From NCBI RefSeq assembly GCF_014652915.1, contig NZ_BMZS01000004.1, forward strand, positions 1-64,000: DNA of 64,000 nt, given 5' to 3'. Origin of the DNA: Thalassobaculum fulvum. Its GTDB lineage: Bacteria; Pseudomonadota; Alphaproteobacteria; Thalassobaculales; Thalassobaculaceae. Shown here one piece after another: positions 41,537 through 50,656 of the stretch. The notes under the pieces were generated by a model. It searched no databases. It had not been told where the DNA came from and saw nothing but the letters and a program-made list of their open reading frames with translations. The first letter of the stretch is position 1. Every line of letters starts with the position of its first letter. A program made the position numbers and the translations under genes.

Positions 41537-41948
41537 GCCGACCCGCCACGGGGCCTGCCTGTGCGGCGCCGTCCGGGTGACGTTGACCGGCGCGCCGACC
41601 GACGTGACGCTCTGCCACTGCACGACCTGCCAGAAGAGCGGCGGCGGCGCCTTCATGGCCGCGGTCGGCGCCCGCCTCGGCCAGGTGACGCTGGAGGACA
41701 CCGCCGGCACCCTCGCCTACTGGCGGTCGGGCCCGGCCACGCAGCGCGGCTTCTGTGCCCGCTGCGGCACACCGGTCGCGTTCCACCAGGACGACGCGGC
41801 GCGCGACCGGATCACGGTCTGGCGCGCTCTGTTCGACGATCCGTCCGATCTGGTCCCCACCGGCCAGATCTGGACCGACAGCCGGCCCGACTGGGTGTGC
41901 CGGCTCGGCGGTCTGCCGGGCCGGCCGAAGCACGCCCGGCTGCCCTGA
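41508..41948 (+). CDS. Single GFA-domain protein
   Basis: A 146-aa GFA/CENP-V-fold zinc protein: HGACLCGAVRVTL, LCHCTTCQKSGGGAF and GFCARCGTPVAFHQ carry the conserved cysteines. The ATG at 41508 has GGGAGAG upstream and starts inside the previous gene, whose last 29 bp it overlaps in another frame. The N-terminal MTGCCAPPS adds a Cys pair. It is probably co-translated with xthA and the double-GFA gene. Confidence 0.88.
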   Translation: MTGCCAPPSEPTRHGACLCGAVRVTLTGAPTDVTLCHCTTCQKSGGGAFMAAVGARLGQVTLEDTAGTLAYWRSGPATQRGFCARCGTPVAFHQDDAARDRITVWRALFDDPSDLVPTGQIWTDSRPDWVCRLGGLPGRPKHARLP

Positions 41949-42080
41949 GGCCGACGGCCGCGGACCGGTCGGCATCGGGCCGCGGACAACACCGTCGCCG
42001 GTCGCCCGAGATCCGGTGTAGTACGATCCCCAAGATCGCCGGACGATCCCGGCCGCCGCGAACCGACGGACACGCAGGCC

Positions 42081-43589
42081 ATGACCGATTCCATTCCGGG
42101 ATATTTCTCCGCGACCGCGACCGTGAGCTACCGGTCGGCCGCGGCGTACGATCTCGGCACGCGCCGAGGCTTCGCCCGCGCCGAGCGCGAGCTGCAGCGG
42201 CTGCTGGACCAGAGCCCCGAGGCCGCGGACGCCCTGTACCTCGACCTCGTCCGCCAGGCCGGCTCGAACCCCGGGTCCCTGGCCAGTGTCCTGCAGCTGA
42301 GCTACCGACCGAGACGGCGGGCCGCGATCCAGGCGATGTTCGACATCGCCTGTTCGCTGTCGGAGACCGGCGCCCCGGAAACGATCAGAATGATTCCGGA
42401 GGCCTATCGGTTCGGCAGGCCGGACATCGCGCGCCGGATCTTCGGCAACATCGCGGCTGCCACCGACGACGCCTACGTCCTTCACCAGCTGTCGATCCAG
42501 ATGCTGCAACACGAGCAGGACGACGACGCGCTCGTCGCGGCCCTGTCGGTGATCAACGGCAAGACTCCCTACCGGGTCGGCACCCTGGTCTACCAGGCCG
42601 AGTTCGCGAGCCGCCGGCAAAGCCGGGAGATCCTGCGGGACGTTCCGCCGATCACCCGGGTCGTCCTCGACGAGCTGGAACCCGGGCACCCGATCGTGTT
42701 CCTGGACGGCGGCGCCACCGGCTCGACGATGGAGGAGCAGTTCGCGGGCTGGCCCGCGGACCGCTGGAAGGTGTTCGGCTTCGACCCGCACCCGAACGCC
42801 GACCTCTCCGTCGATCACACGGCCAACGTACAGATGATCCGGACGGCACTCGGATCGTCGCGCGGCAAGCTCCACCTGTACCACACCCGGATCGACGGCG
42901 GCTCGTCGAGCTTCCGGCCCAACCTCGACTACATCAGGCACCTGGAACACGGCTCGGCGCAGTCCCTCGAGGCGCTGATGTCGGTGGTCTCCGAGAGCGA
43001 CGTCGACGTGATCGATCTCGACAGCTGGCGGCGTGAGGCCGGGGTCCCTCCGTTCGACTTCATGAAGCTCAATGTGCAGGGCGGCGAGCTGGAGATCCTG
43101 CGCGGGGCGACGGAAACCCTCGACCGCTGCCTCGGCGTGCAATGCGAGGTCTCGTTCGTCCCGCTGTACCGCGAGGCGCCCCTGTTCCGCGATGTGGACG
43201 CAGTCATGGACGCGGCCGGCTTCACGTTCTTCGATGTGCGCAAGGCGACCACGAACGGGCGCCTGTCGCGGCGCAAGACCCCGATGGCGGGGTCGCGGGT
43301 CGGGCTCTACCGCTGGCCGAGCCGGCACATGACGGAAGCCCACGTCCTGTACCTTCGCGATCCGTTCCGGCCGGAGGAGCGGGATGCGCCGCGGTGGCGC
43401 GACCCGGTCCACTGGTTGCGGCTGGCGGTGGTCGCCGAGATGGCCGGCCAGGTCGGATTCGCCATGCAGCTCTGCGAGACCGTCCTGCGCGACTTTCCCG
43501 ACGCCCTGCGCGACCGCGGCGCCGCCATGCAGCGCGGTCTCGATGCCGCCGACTCGTTCTACCGGAACTTCGACGTCCGCAACCGCTGA
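42081..43589 (+). CDS. FkbM-family methyltransferase with helical N-terminal and C-terminal regions
   Basis: A 502-aa protein. Residues about 1-195 are helical and repeat-like, perhaps TPR-related (RAERELQRLLDQSPEAADALY). The centre is an FkbM-type methyltransferase: PIVFLDGGATGSTMEEQFAG (motif I region, with DGGATG for the usual DVGAN), KVFGFDPHPNADL, and FDFMKLNVQGGELEILRGAT, where NVQG replaces DVEG. A C-terminal part (about 415-500) is again helical. Such long FkbM proteins often act in glycan or flagellin modification, but there is no glycan cluster here, so the role is open. It stands alone between GFA genes and the convergent mlrC-like gene. Confidence 0.75.
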   Translation: MTDSIPGYFSATATVSYRSAAAYDLGTRRGFARAERELQRLLDQSPEAADALYLDLVRQAGSNPGSLASVLQLSYRPRRRAAIQAMFDIACSLSETGAPETIRMIPEAYRFGRPDIARRIFGNIAAATDDAYVLHQLSIQMLQHEQDDDALVAALSVINGKTPYRVGTLVYQAEFASRRQSREILRDVPPITRVVLDELEPGHPIVFLDGGATGSTMEEQFAGWPADRWKVFGFDPHPNADLSVDHTANVQMIRTALGSSRGKLHLYHTRIDGGSSSFRPNLDYIRHLEHGSAQSLEALMSVVSESDVDVIDLDSWRREAGVPPFDFMKLNVQGGELEILRGATETLDRCLGVQCEVSFVPLYREAPLFRDVDAVMDAAGFTFFDVRKATTNGRLSRRKTPMAGSRVGLYRWPSRHMTEAHVLYLRDPFRPEERDAPRWRDPVHWLRLAVVAEMAGQVGFAMQLCETVLRDFPDALRDRGAAMQRGLDAADSFYRNFDVRNR

Positions 43590-43623
43590 GCCGCCGGGCC
43601 GGACGCGGTCAGGCCGCTCGCAC

Positions 43624-45144
43624 CTACAGCGCCCCGGCGCTGCCGCGCCAGACCGGGCCCTTCGGCGACAGCCGCACGCCCGGTCGCAGCCGGTGCCACG
43701 GCAGCTTGGCCGGGTCGGCCACCATCGGTCCCGGCGCTGCCGCCACCAGGATCGCCTCGGCGATCGGCGTGAAGTCGGCCCGGAAGTGGACCGAGGACTT
43801 GTTGACCAGGATCGCCTGCTCGGTCGGCTCGATGCCGACGAACCGGTACAGCGCCTGGTCGGCCATCTGCACCTTGTTCGAGGCCACCGCGATCCGCACG
43901 CCGCCGATCCGCAGCCCGGCCGACGGGCCGAGCGTCATGCGGGCGTTGCGGTAGAACGGACCGGTGCCGGTGGTGTTGCCGTCGTGCAGCGCCTCGACGA
44001 CGAACTCGCCCTCGAACGGCGCGTCGCCGGGAATACCCGAATGGCCGCCCAGCTTCAGGTGGATGGTCGCGCCGACGCCGGCCGCGTGCGCCGCCCGCGC
44101 CGCCGCCGGATCGACGATCAGGCCGATGGCGGCACGCTGGACGCCGGCGGCGACCAGGGCCCGCAGCATGCCTGTGGTGTCGCTGTTGCCGCCGGCGCCC
44201 GGGTTGTCCTGGGTGTCGGCGATGACCACCGGCCGCGACGCCCCCACCGACAGCCGCAGCGCCTCGGCCACCGCCTCGTCCGGCCCGTGGATCGTGCCGG
44301 CGAACTCGGCCTCGTGGTCGGCGACGTCGGCGGCGACCGCGTCGGCCGCCCGGTCGGCATCGGCCTGGCTGGCCCCGTAGGCGAGCACGGTCGGCCCGCA
44401 GTCGACGATGTCGGCGGCCGGGAACCCCGGCAGGTATGACGCACTCCAGATCCCGTCGGTCTCCAGGACGCCCATCCGGTCGTAGATCGGGCCGGACGGC
44501 TCGGCCATCGTGCACTGCCACGACAGCGGAATGAGAAAATCGAGCTGCCTAAATGCTTTGCTTGGCACTCCTTCAACCAAAATCTTATCGAGTAGTGCTG
44601 CGGTCCGGCGGCCGGTGTCGGCCATGTCGACATGCGGATAGGTCTTGTAGGCGACCATCGCGGTGGCGAGGTCGAAGCAGGCGCGGGTGATGTTGCCGTG
44701 CAGGTCGAGCGAGGCGACCAGCGGCAGGTCCGGGCCGATCACCGCGCGCACCCGGCGCAGCAGTTCGCCCTCGCCGTCCTCGAAGCTCTCGGTCACCATG
44801 GCGCCGTGCAGGCACAGATAGACCGCGTCCAGCGGTCCGTCGGCCAGCGCCCCCCGCATGCCCTCGACGATCAGCCCGGCGATCCGCTCGAACGCGTCGT
44901 CGGTCACCTCGGCCGACGGCGCGGCAGCCGCCCAGGTGGTCGGCACCAGCTCGTGGCCGGCGGCCTGCGCCCCGTCGATGAAGCCGGCGATCGAGATGTT
45001 GATGCCCTTGACCGCCTCGAACAGGGCCGGGCCGCCGACCAGTGCCGGCCAGCCGCCACCGCGGGCGAACGCCTCGTAGTCCGCCTTGGTCGGGGCGAAG
45101 GTGTTGGTCTCGTGCTGGAAGCCGCCGATCGCGATACGGGCCAT
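43624..45144 (-). CDS. M81 family metallopeptidase (MlrC-like)
   Basis: A 506-aa protein of the microcystinase C family. MARIAIGGFQHETNTFAP opens it (zinc His in QHETN). VYLCLHGAMVTE and ASLDLHGNITRACFDLATAMVAYKTYPHVDM hold further metal ligands, and VIADTQDNPGAGGNSDTTGML is the highly conserved central motif. The C-terminal MlrC domain continues to the end. MlrC degrades linear microcystin, but most family members occur in bacteria that never see it, so the natural substrate here is unknown. Codons about 181-205 form a strikingly AT-rich patch although the residues fit the family. Confidence 0.9.
   Translation of the reverse strand: MARIAIGGFQHETNTFAPTKADYEAFARGGGWPALVGGPALFEAVKGINISIAGFIDGAQAAGHELVPTTWAAAAPSAEVTDDAFERIAGLIVEGMRGALADGPLDAVYLCLHGAMVTESFEDGEGELLRRVRAVIGPDLPLVASLDLHGNITRACFDLATAMVAYKTYPHVDMADTGRRTAALLDKILVEGVPSKAFRQLDFLIPLSWQCTMAEPSGPIYDRMGVLETDGIWSASYLPGFPAADIVDCGPTVLAYGASQADADRAADAVAADVADHEAEFAGTIHGPDEAVAEALRLSVGASRPVVIADTQDNPGAGGNSDTTGMLRALVAAGVQRAAIGLIVDPAAARAAHAAGVGATIHLKLGGHSGIPGDAPFEGEFVVEALHDGNTTGTGPFYRNARMTLGPSAGLRIGGVRIAVASNKVQMADQALYRFVGIEPTEQAILVNKSSVHFRADFTPIAEAILVAAAPGPMVADPAKLPWHRLRPGVRLSPKGPVWRGSAGAL
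44531..44603 (-). other. AT-rich, codon-atypical patch inside the MlrC-like gene
   Basis: GC is 30/70 (43%) over 44531-44600 in a gene above 70%. Coding-strand codons include CTA, ATT, TTG, GTT, GAA, GGA, CCA, AAA, TTT and AGG. The upstream border, AGTAGTGCTGCGG on the plus strand (44591-44603), is identical to the border of the patch at 15088-15100; allowing two mismatches the match extends to 19 bases. The reading frame is kept. Confidence 0.75.
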
Positions 45145-45155
45145 GAGGTGTCGAC

Positions 45156-45368
45156 CTATCGATGGACGCCCGCCCAGTAGCGCAGGCCGGCGCCGAGGTT
45201 GTCGAGGACCCGGCCGTCCGACAGCAGCGGGTACGCCGCCAGGCCGAGCAGGAGGATCAGGGCCAGGGCGACCAGCGTCGCCCTGGGGTCGAGGGGTCCG
45301 GAGCCGGCTCGCGACGGAGACGGATCCGGTCTTCGGGAGTGTGCGGTTCGGCGCCCGGAAATCCGCAT
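45156..45368 (-). CDS. Small single-pass membrane protein (hypothetical)
   Basis: A 70-aa frame ending 11 bp upstream of the MlrC-like gene. The N-terminal half is Arg/Ser/Pro-rich, followed by a membrane helix (ATLVALALILLLGLAAYPLL) and a short tail, LGAGLRYWAGVHR. The ATG at 45368 has no strong ribosome site, and the frame extends to 45485 with low-complexity sequence. The clean hydrophobic helix and the tight spacing argue that it is real, but I do not recognise the family. Confidence 0.45.
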   Translation of the reverse strand: MRISGRRTAHSRRPDPSPSRAGSGPLDPRATLVALALILLLGLAAYPLLSDGRVLDNLGAGLRYWAGVHR

Positions 45369-45529
45369 GGCAAGGGCTCGGCCTTCGCGCGCTGTCGCGG
45401 CGGCAAGTTTAGCCGGGCGCCGGCGGCCGGCGCAACGCGGCCGCGCCGTCGGATTCCGGTTTCGGCGCGGCCCCGAAGCCGTCATGGTGTGTCGACGCCG
45501 GGAACGACGCGGTCGATCGAGGTGGCGCG

Positions 45530-46141
45530 ATGGAGATATCGGTTCTGCTGGTCTTCGCAGGTGCGCTGATCCTGGCCGCCGGCCTGCCCGGGCCCAGCAT
45601 CGCCGCCCTGGTGGCCCAGGTGCTCACCCGCGGTGCCCGCTCGGTGCTGCCGTTCCTGCTGGCGATGTGGATCGGCGAGGCGATGTGGCTGTCGTTCGCG
45701 GTGTTCGGGCTGGTGCTGATCGCCGAGACCCTGCACGGCCTGTTCGTGGTCGTGAAGTACGCCGGCGTGCTGTACCTGGCCTATCTGGCCTGGAAGATGT
45801 GGCACGCCCCGACCGGACAGGACGCGCTGCCGGCAGCCGGCGACCGGCCCTGGCGGATGTTCCTCGCCGGCCTCGCCGTCACCCTCGGCAACCCGAAGAT
45901 CATGATGTTCTACCTGGCGCTGCTGCCGTCGATCGTCGACCTGGCGCGGGTCGGCGCGGCCGCCTGGGCCGAGCTGGTGGCCACCGCGCTGCTGGTGGTG
46001 ATCGCCGTGGACTTCTTCTATCTCGGGCTTGCCGACCGGCTGCGCCGGTTCGTGGTCGATCCGTCCCGCCGCAGGGCCGCCAACCGGATCGGCGCGGTCG
46101 CCATGGGCGGCGCCGCCGCGGCGATCGCCGCCCGGTCGTGA
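45530..46141 (+). CDS. LysE/RhtB family exporter
   Basis: A 203-aa inner-membrane protein with six helices. The family signature LPGPSIAALVAQVLTRGAR (residues 19-37) replaces the usual PGP...A..G..G, and VVKYAGVLYLAYLAWKMW and LAVTLGNPKIMMFYLALLP (with the conserved NPK) are typical. It probably exports an amino acid or a related metabolite. The nuclease-like gene begins 10 bp after it, suggesting co-transcription. Confidence 0.9.
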   Translation: MEISVLLVFAGALILAAGLPGPSIAALVAQVLTRGARSVLPFLLAMWIGEAMWLSFAVFGLVLIAETLHGLFVVVKYAGVLYLAYLAWKMWHAPTGQDALPAAGDRPWRMFLAGLAVTLGNPKIMMFYLALLPSIVDLARVGAAAWAELVATALLVVIAVDFFYLGLADRLRRFVVDPSRRRAANRIGAVAMGGAAAAIAARS

Positions 46142-46151
46142 GGACGGGCCG

Positions 46152-46628
46152 GTGACGGTTCGCGGCCCCCTGCTGCCGATCGCCCTGCTGCCGATCGCCC
46201 TGGTGTCGAGCGCCCTGGTGTCGAGCGCCCTGCCGGCGGCGGCCGACGCGGCCAGCGCCGGCGAACCGGTCGTGATCGCCGGCGTCGCCGAGGTGGTCGA
46301 TGCCGGCACGCTGGCGGTCGATGGCGTGACGCTGCGGCTCGCCGGCTTGGTCGCCCCCGGACCCCGCCAGAAATGCCTGGACGGCAACCTGCCCTGGCTG
46401 TGCGGGGCCGCCGCCCGCCAGCATCTGGCGAAGCTGGTCGGCGACCGTCCGGTGCGCTGCGAGACGGTGACGGCCGGGGTGGCCCGCTGCCGGGCCGGCG
46501 ACCTCGACCTGGCGGCCGCCATGATCCGCGACGGCTGGGCGGTCGCGGGCCGCGACGGCGAGGCGTACCGGCCGCTCGAGGCGGAGGCCCGGGAAGCCAG
46601 GCGGGGGCTCTGGGAGAAGGCGCCCTGA
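46152..46628 (+). CDS. Exported staphylococcal-nuclease-fold protein lacking catalytic residues
   Basis: A 158-aa protein with a signal peptide, then a thermonuclease-like (SNase/OB) fold: VAEVVDAGTLAVDGVTLRLAGL in outline, AARQHLAKLVGDRPVRCE, ARCRAGDLDLAAAMIRDGWAVA and the C-terminal EAREARRGLWE. In active SNases the loop reads GIDAPE and an Arg follows in a YGR motif. Here the loop is AGLVAPGPRQKC and the second site VTAGVARC, so Asp40, Glu43 and Arg87 equivalents are missing. It is probably not a nuclease. The GTG start at 46152 is followed at once by four 15-bp repeat units encoding LLPIA LLPIA LVSSA LVSSA, which form the hydrophobic core of the signal peptide. Confidence 0.8.
   Translation: MTVRGPLLPIALLPIALVSSALVSSALPAAADAASAGEPVVIAGVAEVVDAGTLAVDGVTLRLAGLVAPGPRQKCLDGNLPWLCGAAARQHLAKLVGDRPVRCETVTAGVARCRAGDLDLAAAMIRDGWAVAGRDGEAYRPLEAEAREARRGLWEKAP
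46170..46229. repeat. Two pairs of 15-bp tandem repeats forming a signal peptide core
   Basis: CTGCTGCCGATCGCC occurs twice (46170-46199), followed directly by CTGGTGTCGAGCGCC twice (46200-46229). All four units are in frame and perfect within each pair. Confidence 0.92.
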
Positions 46629-46673
46629 GGCCACCGCCGGCACCGGCCGGCCTCGGCTGGCGATCGCCGGTCG

Positions 46674-47378
46674 CTACCCGCCCTGCTGCGGCCCGCGCTC
46701 CAGCGCCTGGAAGGCCTCCACGATCCAGGATGCCACCGCGCGCACCGATGGGTTCCGCGACAGGTCCGGATGGGCGATCGCCCAATAGTCGGCGCGCAGC
46801 GCCTCGATCGGCGCGGTCAGCCGCATCAACTCCGGCTGCGCGTCGCCGAGATAGCAGGGCAGTACGGCGACGCCGATCCCGCCGGCGGCGGCGGCGATCA
46901 TGAGGTCGGTGCGCATCAGCCGCGCCACCGGCGGACGGTCCCGCACCTGCTCCCGCAGCCAGCGCATCGTGACGTAGTGCTGCTGCTCCTCGACGAATCC
47001 GAGCCACGGCAGGGTCGCCACGTCGGCCGGTGCGAGCGGCAAGGCCCGGCCGTCCGCGAACCCCGGCGCACCGTAGACGGCACATCCGAGCGACCCGACC
47101 CGTCGGGTCAGACCGCCGCCCGCCTCCGGCAGGCCGTGCCTGACCAGGATCTCGGGGGTCCGGCCGGCGGTCGGCGCCGCCTCCCCGGTCACCGCCAGCT
47201 CGATGCGCGGTCCGTCGGCGATGCCGGAAAGCCGCTTCGCCAGCACCAAGGCCGCCCATTCGCCGGCGGCGACCCGGACCGTCTCGGCCAGCCGCCCGAC
47301 CAGGCCGTGCGACCGTCGTTCGACCCGCAGGGCCGCGGTTTCGACCGCGCGTGCCTCCGGCAGCAGATCCTGTCCTGG
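46674..47378 (-). pseudogene. LysR-type regulator remnant without DNA-binding domain
   Basis: The C-terminal effector domain of a LysR regulator is clear: LGCAVYGAPGFADG, LPWLGFVEEQQHYVTMRWL, AAAAGGIGVAVLPCYLGD and AIAHPDLSRNPSVRAVASWI. In frame upstream of the first start codon (47249) the linker helix is still readable (DLLPEARAVETAALRVERR). A stop at 47381-47379 then ends the frame where the winged helix-turn-helix should be, and that space is taken by the start of an EamA gene. A protein made from 47249 would have 191 aa and could not bind DNA by itself. Confidence 0.75.
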
Positions 47379-47902
47379 TCACCCTTGCCGCGGTCCTGTC
47401 CTGGAGTGCCCTGGTCGCGGCGAGCCGGGTGCTGCTGCTCCGCCTCGGTCTGGCCCCGTGGGCGTTCAGCTTCGTGCAGCTGCTGGTCGGCGGCGGCGTG
47501 CTGTTGGCGATGGGCGGGCGGCAGCGCCTCGACCTGGGCAGCTTCCGGCGCCCTTCGACCTGGGCCCTCGGTGTCCTCCGGGTGCTGTCGGCCGCCTCCT
47601 ACACCGCGGTCCTGGCCTGGGTCAGCGTGCTGGAGGCGGGCATCCTCGCGGCGGTCAACGTGCCGATGGTGGCGCTCGCGGTCTGGCTGGCGTTCGGCCG
47701 TCGCCCGGTCCCGGGCGAGTGGCTGGGCCACCTGGCGATCGGCGCCGCCGTCCTGCCGTTGGTCGCCGGCCTGGACGGCGGGTTCCGGCACCCGGCCGTC
47801 GTGCTGATGCTGTTCAACGAGATCTGCCTGGTCGCCGGCACCCTGCTGGTGGTCGCGGTGCGGGCCCGGGCGCGGCCGACGGCGGCTATCCCGCCGCGTT
47901 GA
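47351..47902 (+). pseudogene. Truncated EamA/DMT-family transporter
   Basis: A 183-aa frame from GTG 47351. It has five helices of the first EamA repeat (VLVTLAAVLSWSALVAASR, VLRVLSAASYTAVLAWVSVLEAGILAAVNVPMVALA in outline) and only the first helix of the second repeat (VVLMLFNEICLVAGTLLVVAV). It then stops 17 bp inside the convergent valS 3' end. Full DMT exporters have ten helices and about 290 aa, so about 100 residues are missing. Its 5' end overlaps the LysR remnant by 28 bp. It is probably decayed, though a half-size product cannot be excluded. Confidence 0.65.
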
Positions 47903-50549
47903 GCCGTGCCAGGGCGGCCGCCAGCCGGTCGCGCTTCTGCCGCTCCTCGGCCAGGCGCTCGCGGTTCTCCTCGATGACCTCCTCGGGCGCCTTGGCGATG
48001 AACGCCTCGTTCGACAGCTTCTTGTCGATCTTGACGATCTCGCCCTCGGCCTTGGCGACCTCCTTGGTCAGGCGGGCCCGCTCCTGCGCCACGTCGATGA
48101 CGTCGGCGATCGGCAGTTGCAGGGTCGCCTCGTCGAGCACGCCCTGCACCGAGCCGGCAGGCGCGTCGGCGCCGGTCCGCGCCTCGGACAGCCGTGCCAG
48201 CCGCAGAATCAGGTCGCGATACCCCGCCAGACGGGCCGCGGTGGCGTCCGCCGCGCCGGTCAGGATCAGCGGGATCTGCGCCGACGGCGGGACGTTCATC
48301 TCGCTGCGGATCGAGCGGACCTCGGAGATCAGCCGGATCAGCCAGTCCATCTCGGCCTCGACCGCCGGGTCGACCAGGGTCTCCGGCAGGTCCGGCCACG
48401 GCCGGCGGATCAGCAGGGTGCCGGCCTCCTCGCCGAAGCTCTCCCACAGTTCCTCGGTGATGTACGGCATGATCGGGTGCAGCAGGTGCAGCGCCCGGTT
48501 CAGCGCCCAGGCGGTGGCGGCCCGGGTCTCGGCCGCGCCGGGGTGCTCCGCGGCGCCCTCTGGGGTCTGCAGGATCGGCTTGGTGAACTCCAGGTACCAG
48601 TCGCAGAAGGTGCCCCAGAAGAACTGGTAGAGCGCCGCCGCGGCCTCGTTGAACTTGTACGCCTCGATCGCCTCGGCGACCGCCACGCTGGTCTTCTGCA
48701 CCTGGCCGACGATCCAGCGGTTGACAGTCTCGCTGCAGGCCGCCGGGTCGAACGCCGGATCGGCGGCGCAACCGTTCATCTGGCAGAACCGGGCGGCGTT
48801 CCAGATCTTGGTGGCGAAGTTGCGGTAGCCCTCGACCCGACCCTCGGCCAGCTTGATATCGCGGCCCTGGGCCGCCATCGCCGCCAGGGTGAAGCGCAGC
48901 GCATCGGTGCCGTAGCGCCCGATCAGGTCGAGCGGGTCGATCACGTTGTTCTTCGACTTCGACATCTTCTGGCCCTTGGCGTCGCGGACCAGGGCGTGGA
49001 TGTAGACCGTGCGGAACGGCACGTCCTTCATGAAGTGCAGGCCCATCATCATCATCCGGGCGACCCAGAAGAAGATGATGTCGAAGCCGGTCACCAGCAC
49101 GTCGCCGGGATAGTAGCGCGCCAGTTCCGGGGTCTGTTCCGGCCAGCCGAGGGTCGAGAACGGCCACAGTGCCGACGAGAACCAGGTGTCCAGCACGTCC
49201 TCGTCGCGGGTCAGTTCGACCGGCGTGCCGTAGTGCGCGGCGGCAGCGGCGGCCGCCGCCTCCTCGCTCTCCTCGACGAACACCGTGCCGTCCGGTCCGT
49301 ACCAGGCCGGGATCTGGTGGCCCCACCAGAGCTGGCGAGAGATGCACCAGGGTTGGATGTTCCGCATCCACTCGAAGTAGGTCTTCTCCCAGTTCTTCGG
49401 GACGAACACCGTCTTGCCGGTCTCGACCGCCTCGATCGCCGGCTTCGCCAGGGTGACGGCGTCGGCGTACCACTGGTCGGTCAGCCAGGGTTCCAGCGGC
49501 ACGCCGGAGCGGTCGCCGTGCGGGACCGCGTGGCGGTGCGGCTCGATCTTCTCGACCAGATCGAGCGCCTCCAGGTCGGCGACCACGCGCTTGCGGGCCT
49601 CGAACCGGTCGAGGCCGCGATACGCCTCGGGTGCGTTCTCGTTCACCCGGGCATGGGAATCGAAGATGTTGATCAGTTCGAGCCCGTGGCGCTTGCCGAC
49701 CTCGAAGTCATTGAAATCATGGGCCGGGGTCATCTTGACGGCGCCGGACCCCTGCTCCGGGTCGGCATAGCCGTCGGCCACGATCGGGATGCGGCGGCCG
49801 ACCAGCGGCAGGATCGCGTGCTTGCCGACCAGGTCCTTGTAGCGCTCGTCGTCCGGGTGCACCGCGACGCCGGTATCGCCCAGCATGGTCTCCGGCCGGG
49901 TGGTCGCGACCACGATGTGGCGCCCGTCCTCCCCCTCGATCGGATAGCGGAAGTGCCAGAGGTTGCCGTCGACTTCCTTCGACTCGACCTCCAGGTCGGA
50001 GATCGCCGACTGGAACTTCGGGTCCCAGTTCACCAGCCGCTTGTCACGGAAGATCAGACCTTCCCGGTACAGCTGGACGAACACCTTGCGGACCGCGGCG
50101 GACAGCCCCTCGTCCATGGTGAAGCGCTCGCGCGCCCAGTCCGGGCTGGCGCCGAGGCGGCGCAGCTGGTTGACGATGGTGCCGCCGGACTCCGCCTTCC
50201 ATTCCCAGACCTTGTCGACGAACGCCTCGCGGCCGAGGTCGCGCCGGTCGACGCCGTCGGCCGCCAGGTTGCGCTCGACCACCATCTGGGTGGCGATGCC
50301 GGCATGGTCGGTGCCCGGCTGCCAGAGCGCGTCCCGCCCGGCCATCCGGTTGTAACGGATCAGGATGTCCTGGACCGTGAAGGTGAGCGCATGACCCATG
50401 TGCAGGCTGCCGGTGACGTTCGGCGGCGGCATCATGATGGTGTAGGGGGCGGCGTTCGACGCTACGTCGCAGGCGAACGCGCCGGACTGCTCCCAGCGCC
50501 CGTACAGCTTCGCCTCGACCTCGGCGGGGGAATAGGTTTTCTCCAGCAT
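47886..50549 (-). CDS. valS: Valine-tRNA ligase
   Basis: A class I synthetase with CP1 editing domain. The HIGH motif is [17 protein letters not shown] (about residues 38-54), the tRNA/zinc-like region [18 protein letters not shown], and [12 protein letters not shown] marks the KMSKS loop. A C-terminal coiled coil ([20 protein letters not shown]) ends the protein. At 887 aa it is in the normal range. In Caulobacter and other alphaproteobacteria valS also follows popZ. Confidence 0.97.
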   Translation of the reverse strand: MLEKTYSPAEVEAKLYGRWEQSGAFACDVASNAAPYTIMMPPPNVTGSLHMGHALTFTVQDILIRYNRMAGRDALWQPGTDHAGIATQMVVERNLAADGVDRRDLGREAFVDKVWEWKAESGGTIVNQLRRLGASPDWARERFTMDEGLSAAVRKVFVQLYREGLIFRDKRLVNWDPKFQSAISDLEVESKEVDGNLWHFRYPIEGEDGRHIVVATTRPETMLGDTGVAVHPDDERYKDLVGKHAILPLVGRRIPIVADGYADPEQGSGAVKMTPAHDFNDFEVGKRHGLELINIFDSHARVNENAPEAYRGLDRFEARKRVVADLEALDLVEKIEPHRHAVPHGDRSGVPLEPWLTDQWYADAVTLAKPAIEAVETGKTVFVPKNWEKTYFEWMRNIQPWCISRQLWWGHQIPAWYGPDGTVFVEESEEAAAAAAAAHYGTPVELTRDEDVLDTWFSSALWPFSTLGWPEQTPELARYYPGDVLVTGFDIIFFWVARMMMMGLHFMKDVPFRTVYIHALVRDAKGQKMSKSKNNVIDPLDLIGRYGTDALRFTLAAMAAQGRDIKLAEGRVEGYRNFATKIWNAARFCQMNGCAADPAFDPAACSETVNRWIVGQVQKTSVAVAEAIEAYKFNEAAAALYQFFWGTFCDWYLEFTKPILQTPEGAAEHPGAAETRAATAWALNRALHLLHPIMPYITEELWESFGEEAGTLLIRRPWPDLPETLVDPAVEAEMDWLIRLISEVRSIRSEMNVPPSAQIPLILTGAADATAARLAGYRDLILRLARLSEARTGADAPAGSVQGVLDEATLQLPIADVIDVAQERARLTKEVAKAEGEIVKIDKKLSNEAFIAKAPEEVIEENRERLAEERQKRDRLAAALARLNAAG

Positions 50550-50656
50550 CGCGCCACGTCCTCGACTTGCACACCTCGCGCGCCCGCAGGAAGGCGGGCG
50601 GCGGGGTTGTTTAGGACATGACGGCTGGAAAGGCTACAGCCGGTTCGCCGCCCGCT

